A stretch of DNA of 30,265 bases from Parvularcula sp964342585. GTDB lineage: Bacteria; Pseudomonadota; Alphaproteobacteria; Caulobacterales; Parvularculaceae. This document shows positions 24,440 to 30,265 of this stretch, in pieces. Where the stretch lies: the NCBI GenBank assembly GCA_964342585.1, contig CAYFHK010000024.1, positions 1 through 30,265 on the forward strand, written 5' to 3'. Both the position numbers and the translations under genes were made by a program. The notes beneath the pieces are model-generated. The model did no database searches and was not told the DNA's origin. It saw only the letters and a list, made by a program, of their open reading frames with translations. Positions within the stretch are counted from its first letter, which is position 1, and the number at the start of each line of letters is the position of its first letter.

Positions 24440-26490
24440 TCAAATGGGCCCGATCGATCGCGCTGAGCTTTCTCCTCCTTGTGGGGATGATCGTGGCGCT
24501 GGATCTAGTGTTTCCCCCGCCTTTGGCGAAAGGCGACGTCGTCTCGCGTCTCGTTGCGGATCAGAACGGCATTCCCCTGCGGGTCTTTCCGGTCGAGGAT
24601 GGGCGTTGGCGCCTGCGCGCAAATATCGATGATATCGACCCCGCCTTCATCGATGCGCTGATCGCGATTGAGGACAAACGCTTTTGGTCCCACCCAGGTG
24701 TTGATGGCTTTGCCGTCTCCCGCGCAGCCTTCTCGGCCATACGCCGGGGCGAAATCACCTCCGGCGCCTCGACCATCACGATGCAGACGGCTCGGCTGCT
24801 CGAGCCGCGACCGCGAAATCTCGGGGCAAAATTTATCGAAATGCTTCGTGCCCTTCAGATCGAGCGGCGCTTATCGAAGGACGAAATCCTTTCGCTGTAT
24901 CTCACCCTCACCCCCTATGGCGGCAATATAGAGGGTGTACGAACCGCTTCATTCACCTATTTCGACCGCGAACCCACGGCACTGAGCCCTGATCAGATCG
25001 CCCTTCTGATCGCCCTGCCCCAGGCGCCAGAGGCACGCCGCCCCGATCGACGCCCGAAGGGCGCTCGCGCTGGGCGCGACCTCATTCTTTCGCAAATGGC
25101 TGAATTGGGGCTGATCCGCCCTGATCAGGTGACGGCCTATTCGACGGCGCCCCTCCCCGAAGCGCGTCATGCCTTTCCAGCGAATGCTTGGCATTTTTCC
25201 GCGCGGGTGGCTTCGGCCTATGATCTCGAAACCATCCGTACCACAATCGATTACCCGATGCAGCGCGCTGTTGAGCGGCAATTCCTCGAGGCGAAAACGG
25301 TAGCCGGCCCAGGCGTGCAAGTGGCGGGTCTCGTTGTCCATAGAAAGGGCCGCGCCGTCGTTGCCAGCGTGGGCGCGGCGACGCGCAATGACGCGGGCGG
25401 CTGGCTCGACCTTACGCAGCGGGCGCGGTCGCCAGGTTCGACGCTGAAGCCGCTGATCTATGCCCTCGCCTTTGACGACGGCATCGCGGCGCCCAGCACC
25501 CGGGTGCAGGACCTTCCCGCACGCTTTGCCAGCTATCGGCCAGAAAACTTCGATCGACTCTTCCGAGGGGAGATCACCGTGAGCGATGCGCTTCGGCACT
25601 CGCTGAATGTCCCTGCCGTGCATTTGCTCGACGGCGTTGGGGCGGGCCGATACTTGGCGGCGCTTAGCACCTTAGGCGCAACGCCGCGCCTGCCTGCAGG
25701 TCCCGAACTTGACCCCGGTCTCGCCCTCGCCCTTGGCGGGTTTGGGATGACGGCGGAGGATATTGCTGTTGCGTTTGCCGCCCTGGCCGACGACGGCGTC
25801 GCCAAGCCTCTCGCGCTCACCCCGGCCGATCGTGCGCAGATCGACGCGCGCGATGGCCAGCGAATCGTGTCGGCAGAAAGCGCCCAAGAAGTGACCGCGA
25901 TTTTGGCCAAGTCACCCGCGCCGCCCGGGCGAATCCCCTCGGCATTGGTCACCCATGCCCCGCAGGTCGCCTATAAAACGGGAACGTCTTACGGTTACCG
26001 AGACGCGTGGGCCGCGGGAATCGCCGGTGATTATATCGCGGTGGTCTGGGTCGGTCGGCCCGATGGCGCGCCCCGCCCCCATGAAACAGGGCGACAGGCC
26101 GCGCTACCAATTCTCTTCGACCTCTTCGACGCGCTGGCCCTCCAAGACCCCGACGGGACTCGCTTAAATCGTCACCTCTCGGCTTCACGCGAGACGCAGC
26201 CCTATGCCGCCTCGCAGCGCGCAAACGGCGATTCCGAGGACATCACAGTTTTATTCCCCCCCGATGGCGCGGAGCTTTGGGCGAACGATTCGGCTCACAG
26301 CTTCACGCTCTCGGCCCGCAGCGCTCAAACGCTTGAGTGGTATGTGGACGGCACCCCGATCGCGCGGGACGCAAATGGCGGCGTGGCCTGGCAACCTGGG
26401 CGCCCTGGATTCTACACGCTGGCCGCGGTGGCCGCAGACGGCCGCACACGCATGACCCGGGTTCGCGTCACTATGCCGCAATCGCGCTGA
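24436..26490 (+). CDS. pbpC: Penicillin-binding protein 1C (bifunctional transglycosylase/transpeptidase)
   Basis: 684 residues with one N-terminal membrane segment (~8-27). The glycosyltransferase family 51 domain (~45-235) carries AIEDKRFWSHPGVD with catalytic E79, then SGASTITMQTARLL and IERRLSKDEILSLYL. The transpeptidase domain has S335-T-L-K338, S389-L-N391 and K514-T-G-T517, all intact. Residues ~590-684 are the beta-sandwich C-terminal domain of PBP1C (ITVLFPPDGAELW ... GRPGFYTLAAVAADG). It should polymerise and cross-link peptidoglycan in the periplasm. It overlaps the macroglobulin gene by 4 bases, so the two are translationally coupled. No clear terminator follows; a weak dyad (AACTG/CAGTT, 26503-26516) lacks a T tract. 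Confidence 0.96.
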   Translation: MIKWARSIALSFLLLVGMIVALDLVFPPPLAKGDVVSRLVADQNGIPLRVFPVEDGRWRLRANIDDIDPAFIDALIAIEDKRFWSHPGVDGFAVSRAAFSAIRRGEITSGASTITMQTARLLEPRPRNLGAKFIEMLRALQIERRLSKDEILSLYLTLTPYGGNIEGVRTASFTYFDREPTALSPDQIALLIALPQAPEARRPDRRPKGARAGRDLILSQMAELGLIRPDQVTAYSTAPLPEARHAFPANAWHFSARVASAYDLETIRTTIDYPMQRAVERQFLEAKTVAGPGVQVAGLVVHRKGRAVVASVGAATRNDAGGWLDLTQRARSPGSTLKPLIYALAFDDGIAAPSTRVQDLPARFASYRPENFDRLFRGEITVSDALRHSLNVPAVHLLDGVGAGRYLAALSTLGATPRLPAGPELDPGLALALGGFGMTAEDIAVAFAALADDGVAKPLALTPADRAQIDARDGQRIVSAESAQEVTAILAKSPAPPGRIPSALVTHAPQVAYKTGTSYGYRDAWAAGIAGDYIAVVWVGRPDGAPRPHETGRQAALPILFDLFDALALQDPDGTRLNRHLSASRETQPYAASQRANGDSEDITVLFPPDGAELWANDSAHSFTLSARSAQTLEWYVDGTPIARDANGGVAWQPGRPGFYTLAAVAADGRTRMTRVRVTMPQSR

Positions 26491-26591
26491 GGCCATTCAA
26501 ACAACTGCATTCAGTTTGGCTGCGCCACACGCGCCATCGGCGAATCCTGCCCCGAAACTAAGGATTTTTGCGATGCAATATGACATGATAC

Positions 26592-26778
26592 AAATGTGCT
26601 AATTTCGCAACTCTCACCAACCGTCTCATTCGTGCCGCAAAAATGGTTAGCTGAAACAACCTTCCTGGGCTTGCCACGTGACCGAAAATAATATTGAGAT
26701 TTTGTGACAGGGCAGAACGCGTGGCACTTCACGATCGTGAATTCCCAGCACACGTGGTCCTAAATCAGGGGTGGCCAA
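26592..26778 (+). promoter_or_regulatory. Control region of the first TonB-dependent receptor (duplicated upstream of the second)
   Basis: This 187-base stretch shares ordered blocks with 29651-29840: AAATGTGCT (26592-26600) then CGCAAC; TTAGCTGAAAC from 26647; a 44-base block 26671-26714 with TTGCCA at its left and GTGACAGGGCA at its right; and AGGGGTGGCCAA (26767-26778), which includes the ribosome site. The spacing between CGCAAC and TTAGC is 35 bases in both copies. TTGCCA resembles a -35 box; no -10 can be named with confidence. Confidence 0.6.
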
Positions 26779-29481
26779 ATGTTAGGCAAAAAAAGCAAGA
26801 GTATCGCCTTCTTGGGGGCAAGCATTGCAGCAATTTCGATGGGTACAGGTGCAGCCTATGCACAACCTTTACCAGCAGACGAAGACGCAATCTTTGTGAC
26901 GGGTTCGCGCGGGCAGGCGCGGGCGCTTAAAGACTCAGCCGTTCCGATCGATGTGATCGGGGCCGATGAGCTCAATCAGGTCTCGTTCACCGACACCAAC
27001 GACATCCTTCAAACCCTCGTCCCGTCCTACACGCTGAGCCGGCAACCGATCAGCGACGGTGGGTCGTTCATTCGCCCGGCATCGCTTCGCGGCCTGCCGA
27101 CGGACAAAACCTTGGTTCTCGTGAACTCAAAGCGCCGTCACCGTGCAGCGCTCGTCTCGATCGGCGGCTCGGGCACGCAGGGTCCTGACATCGCCACGAT
27201 CCCGGTTTCCGCGATCCAAACCGTCGAAGTTCTGCGCGATGGCGCAGCAGCGCAGTACGGGTCTGACGCGATCGCCGGCGTGATCAACTTCATCCTGAAA
27301 GAGAACTCTGACGGCATCTCGCTCACGGCGCAGACCGGCCAATTCTACGAAGGCGACGGGTTCGAATACATGCTCGCCGGTAATGCGGGCTTCGACCTCT
27401 TCGGAAAAGGCTTCTTCAGCGTCTCGGCTGAGTACTATGATGCCGAAGCCACGGTTCGGTCAGACCAATACTGCGAAGGGTTCGCTTGCGTCGTTGCCGA
27501 TGATCCACGCTTCCCTGGCACCAGCTTTGATGAGGGCATTTTCGCCTACGACGAAGCCACATTCCTCGCGAATCTTGGCTCGGCCAATATCGGCGAAGGC
27601 GATGTTGTACAGCCTTGGGGCCAGCCAAACGTGAACCGTTTCGCAGCCTTCTATAACATGGGCTACGATCTCGGCGGCGGCACGGAATTCTACAGCTTCG
27701 GTAACTACACCGAAAGCGAGAGCGATGGCAGCTTCTTCTACCGTTACCCTGGCAATGGCACCATCGAGAACCTTCGCCTTGAAGACGGCTCGCTTTGGAG
27801 CCCTCTCGTTTTCTTCCCAGGCGGCTTCACACCGCGCTTCTTTGGTGAAATCCAAGACGTGTCACTCGTCGGCGGCCTCCGCGGCGAAACGCCAGGCGGC
27901 TTGACCTGGGACGTCTCGGGTCGCTTCGGTCGGAACCTCATTCAGTATACGCTCGAAAACACGGTGAACCCGTCGCTCGGCAATATGAGCCCGACGTCAT
28001 TCCGTCCGGGCGATCTGAAGAACGAAGAGATCCAGTTCCAAGCCGACTTCTCGAAAGAGTACACGGTCGACTCGTTTGCTTCACCGCTCTTGATGGCATT
28101 CGGTCTTAGCTATCTCGACGAGTCCTATGAAGTCGTTGGCGGTGAGACTTCGTCGTTCGAAGCTGGTCCATTCGCCTCGCAGGATCCGTTTGGTTTCTGT
28201 GACGGTAGCGGGATGGGCGCGACGCTGACGGCGGCTGGCATTGCTGCGAACGCCGGCCTTTCGGCAGCGGATCAAATCGATTGTACCAACGAAGACGATG
28301 CCGCATTCACAGTGGTTGGCGTTGGTTCCAACGGTTTCCCCGGCTACTCACCTGAGTTCTCTGAGGAATATATCCGCGACTCGATCGCGGCCTATATCGA
28401 CTTCTCAGCAGACGTGACCGAGCCTTGGTTCGTCCAGCTCGCTGGCCGTATCGAGAACTATTCCGACTTCGGCACGGAAATCACGGGTAAGTTCGCGACG
28501 CAATACGACCTCCTCGACACACTGAGCATTCGGGGCTCTGTCAGCACGGGCTTCCGCGCACCGACCCCAGGCCAGCAAGGCACGACCAACGTGTCGACGC
28601 GTTTGCCGAATGGCTTCCCGGTAGCAACGGGTCTTTTCCCGGCTTCCAGCCCGGTCTCCCGTGCCCTGGGTGCCGATCCGCTCCAGCCTGAAACATCCAT
28701 CAACTACACCGCAGGTCTCGTTGGCGAGCTCTTCGGTATCGACTACACAATCGACTTCTATCGGATCGAAATCGATGATCGCACCTATGCGATCTCAACT
28801 CTCGATGTTATCGCCACTGAACCGGATCCTGCAGACTTTGATCTGACAGACCCGGATGAGGTCGAAGACTTGGCAGATGCTCAAGCTGCCTACGCTAACT
28901 TCCTCGCGCTCGATGGCGCAGGCGTCGCAGGCGCTGAGTCGATCGGCGGCGTGTTCTACTTCCAGAACGCCTTTGACACGACGACGCAAGGTGTCGACGT
29001 GGTCCTGACCAAAGACGTCGATTTCGGTGCCATCGGTACGACTGATTTCTTGGTCTCAATGAACTACAACGAAACCGAGCTTTCAGGCGGCGATATCAGC
29101 GTGCTGAACGCAGAAGAGCAGTTCGACTTCGAAGAAGCCGATCCAAACTTCCGTGCGATTGTCCAAGCCACGCACAATATCGGCGACTTCACCGTCGTCG
29201 GTCGTGCAAACGTCTGGGGTCCTTACGAGAACTCAGACAATGGTGGCGCAACAGGGCTGATCCAAGAGTTCGATACGGATGCACAGTTCGATCTCGAGGT
29301 GAATTATCGGGTCACTGATAACTACACCTTCGCGATTGGGGCACGGAACATCTTCGATCAATATCCAGACGAAGCGGACGATGCCATTGGCGACAGCTGC
29401 TGCGGCCGGATCTATCGCTCTGACTCGATTGTCCCATGGCAAGGTGGTTTCTACTACGCTCGCGTGACGGCAGAGTTCTAA
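26779..29481 (+). CDS. TonB-dependent outer-membrane receptor, copy 1
   Basis: 900 residues. Signal peptide 1-28 (AYA before Q29). A TonB-box-like DAIFVTGSRG (~36-45) is followed by the plug domain (~50-170) with TLVPSYTLSRQ, SLRGLPTDKTLVLVNSKRRHRAALV and VEVLRDGAAAQYGSDAIAGVINFIL. The rest is a 22-strand beta-barrel ending in the typical terminal aromatic (RVTAEF). Cysteine pairs in likely outer loops (YCEGFAC; CCG near the end) may form disulfides. It imports an unknown large ligand (siderophore, glycan or vitamin) using TonB energy; no ABC transporter, regulator or hydrolase gene nearby tells which. The gene is a tandem paralogue of the next one and has a strong terminator after it. Confidence 0.95.
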   Translation: MLGKKSKSIAFLGASIAAISMGTGAAYAQPLPADEDAIFVTGSRGQARALKDSAVPIDVIGADELNQVSFTDTNDILQTLVPSYTLSRQPISDGGSFIRPASLRGLPTDKTLVLVNSKRRHRAALVSIGGSGTQGPDIATIPVSAIQTVEVLRDGAAAQYGSDAIAGVINFILKENSDGISLTAQTGQFYEGDGFEYMLAGNAGFDLFGKGFFSVSAEYYDAEATVRSDQYCEGFACVVADDPRFPGTSFDEGIFAYDEATFLANLGSANIGEGDVVQPWGQPNVNRFAAFYNMGYDLGGGTEFYSFGNYTESESDGSFFYRYPGNGTIENLRLEDGSLWSPLVFFPGGFTPRFFGEIQDVSLVGGLRGETPGGLTWDVSGRFGRNLIQYTLENTVNPSLGNMSPTSFRPGDLKNEEIQFQADFSKEYTVDSFASPLLMAFGLSYLDESYEVVGGETSSFEAGPFASQDPFGFCDGSGMGATLTAAGIAANAGLSAADQIDCTNEDDAAFTVVGVGSNGFPGYSPEFSEEYIRDSIAAYIDFSADVTEPWFVQLAGRIENYSDFGTEITGKFATQYDLLDTLSIRGSVSTGFRAPTPGQQGTTNVSTRLPNGFPVATGLFPASSPVSRALGADPLQPETSINYTAGLVGELFGIDYTIDFYRIEIDDRTYAISTLDVIATEPDPADFDLTDPDEVEDLADAQAAYANFLALDGAGVAGAESIGGVFYFQNAFDTTTQGVDVVLTKDVDFGAIGTTDFLVSMNYNETELSGGDISVLNAEEQFDFEEADPNFRAIVQATHNIGDFTVVGRANVWGPYENSDNGGATGLIQEFDTDAQFDLEVNYRVTDNYTFAIGARNIFDQYPDEADDAIGDSCCGRIYRSDSIVPWQGGFYYARVTAEF

Positions 29482-29650
29482 TCACACCACTCTGGAGAGA
29501 GACGGCAAGCAAACCCCGGGCTTCGGCCCGGGGTTTTTTGTTTCCTCGCTGCCGCCAACGTTTCCCTTGAAACAGTTCAAAACAGTTCAAGTGATGATCA
29601 ACGCCAGAAAACCCTAGCGCTTTATGCTGCAACGCAGCGTGGCGAGGTCG
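29482..29650. other. Intergenic stretch between the two receptor genes
   Basis: This part holds the copy 1 terminator and an exact tandem decamer, AACAGTTCAA twice at 29571-29590, with CTTGAA (29566-29571) and TTCAAG (29586-29591) forming an inverted pair around it. No gene is seen. The remainder up to 29840 is the duplicated control region. Confidence 0.5.
29511..29539 (+). terminator. Intrinsic terminator after receptor copy 1
   Basis: CCCCGGGC (29514-29521) pairs with GCCCGGGG (29526-29533) around a TTCG tetraloop, with A residues before and six T residues after (29534-29539). It separates the two receptors into independent transcripts. Confidence 0.95.
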
Positions 29651-29840
29651 AAATGTGCTTTTGCCGCAACGCCGCTACCCAAATTTTTTTGCAGTGCATA
29701 ATTTATTAGCAGAAACCTCGCGCTACCGGGTTGTCACATAACTGAAAATCATATTGAATTTTCATGACAGGGCAAAAAAGCGTGTAGCTATACAATTTTT
29801 GTTTTTCGGAAACGCGAATTTGATCACAGAGGGGTGGCCA
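29651..29840 (+). promoter_or_regulatory. Control region of the second TonB-dependent receptor
   Basis: This repeats the control region of copy 1: AAATGTGCT (29651-29659), CGCAAC, TTAGCAGAAAC from 29706, the 44-base block 29731-29774 (35 of 44 bases identical by eye), and AGGGGTGGCCA before the ATG. The block contains TTGTCA, a near-consensus -35 box. It also contains a perfect 7-base dyad, TGAAAAT (29743-29749) / ATTTTCA (29758-29764), with an 8-base spacer. Confidence 0.6.
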
Positions 29841-30265
29841 ATGTTCAATACAGGTAAGAAATACCGCGTACTAGTAAGCTCGAGTATTGCCGCAATCACT
29901 TGCGGTTTAGGCGTCTCGAACGCTCAACCGGCTTTCGAGGAAGGCGACGCGATCTTCGTCACGGGTTCTCGCGGTCAGCCGCGGGCGCTGAAAGACTCGG
30001 CAGTTCCCATCGACATCATCGGTGCTGACGAACTTGAGAATGTGTCGTTCACCGACACCAACGAAATCATCCAGACTCTTGTCCCTTCGTTCACCGTTCC
30101 GCGGACGGGTGGCGACGGTGCAAACTTCATCCGCCAATCGGCCTTGCGTGGTCTGCCGACGGACAAGACGCTGATCCTCGTCAACTCCAAACGCCGGCAC
30201 CGTGCGGCACTGGTGCCAACGGGTGGTTCTGGTTCTCAGGGGCCTGACCTTTCCACGATCCCAGG
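29841..30265 (+). CDS. TonB-dependent outer-membrane receptor, copy 2, N-terminal part (cut by window edge)
   Basis: The reading frame opens at ATG 29841 and runs off the window after about 141 residues. The signal peptide MFNTGKKYRVLVSSSIAAIT... ends SNA before QPAF. GDAIFVTGSRGQPRALKDSAVP, FTDTNEIIQTLVPSF and LRGLPTDKTLILVNSKRRHR match copy 1 at roughly four residues in five across the TonB-box and plug region. The signal peptides and the segment after VPSF (one residue shorter here) differ most. The barrel, which would show whether ligand loops have diverged, is outside the window. The start is supported by AGGGG, which ends 7 bases upstream. Confidence 0.93.
   Translation, partial: MFNTGKKYRVLVSSSIAAITCGLGVSNAQPAFEEGDAIFVTGSRGQPRALKDSAVPIDIIGADELENVSFTDTNEIIQTLVPSFTVPRTGGDGANFIRQSALRGLPTDKTLILVNSKRRHRAALVPTGGSGSQGPDLSTIP

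Noticed and set aside
24949..25623. Open frame of 224 codons antisense to pbpC
   Set aside because: Covers the glycosyltransferase-transpeptidase coding region of a clear PBP1C; no independent support.
26503..26516. AACTG-CATT-CAGTT dyad after pbpC as a terminator
   Set aside because: The stem is only five bases and no T tract follows, so it does not meet the standard of the other three terminators.
29571..29590. Tandem decamer AACAGTTCAA as a possible CRISPR or iteron array
   Set aside because: Only two units with no spacers and no associated genes; at most a small protein-binding or slippage repeat.

Overview
The window looks like chromosomal DNA from a GC-rich, Gram-negative alphaproteobacterium. 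The evidence is a eukaryotic-type NADP isocitrate dehydrogenase, an rlpA-dacF-tmk-holB-tatD-MBL gene order familiar from that class, a CtrA-type TTAA-N7-TTAA box, TonB-dependent receptors, and the carboxy(nor)spermidine route to polyamines. The receptor style and small secreted proteins suggest a stalked or budding marine group (Hyphomonas, Parvularcula or Maricaulis-like); this finer placement is inference. I found no rRNA, tRNA, CRISPR array, insertion sequence or phage gene.

Layout. Bases 1-353 (minus) hold the start of icd, cut by the window edge. A 193-base divergent gap with the CtrA-like box leads into a tightly packed plus-strand operon (547-5959): RlpA lipoprotein, D,D-carboxypeptidase, thymidylate kinase, DNA polymerase III delta-prime, TatD-family hydrolase and a metallo-beta-lactamase-fold hydrolase. 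It meets, tail to tail, a minus-strand polyamine pair (5956-8327) of carboxynorspermidine synthase and decarboxylase. Bases 8564-11087 carry small single genes: a DUF1330 protein, an exported four-cysteine protein, a DUF2061 membrane protein under a perfect Fur-type palindrome, and an exported protein with two OB-like domains and an EF-hand. Two of these are closed by strong terminators. A CoxE-like VWA protein follows.

The most distinctive region is the minus-strand block 18252-12343. It has five genes in one overlapping chain: an NRPS-like adenylation-thiolation didomain protein whose specificity residues read as the glycine code, two alpha/beta-hydrolase-fold proteins with altered nucleophile elbows, a polysaccharide flippase and a family-4 glycosyltransferase. 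The coupling suggests that an activated amino acid, probably glycine, is handed to a surface glycan or its lipid-linked precursor. The two hydrolases and the ligase resemble the set that accompanies exosortase A systems, but no exosortase lies in the window.

Divergent from that block is a GAF-GGDEF diguanylate cyclase. Next comes the alpha-2-macroglobulin lipoprotein / penicillin-binding protein 1C pair (19592-26490), an envelope defence and repair module, preceded by a leader with two perfect hairpins, one covering the ribosome binding site. The window ends with two tandem paralogous TonB-dependent receptors (the second truncated by the edge). Their upstream control regions are also duplicated, with matching spacing.
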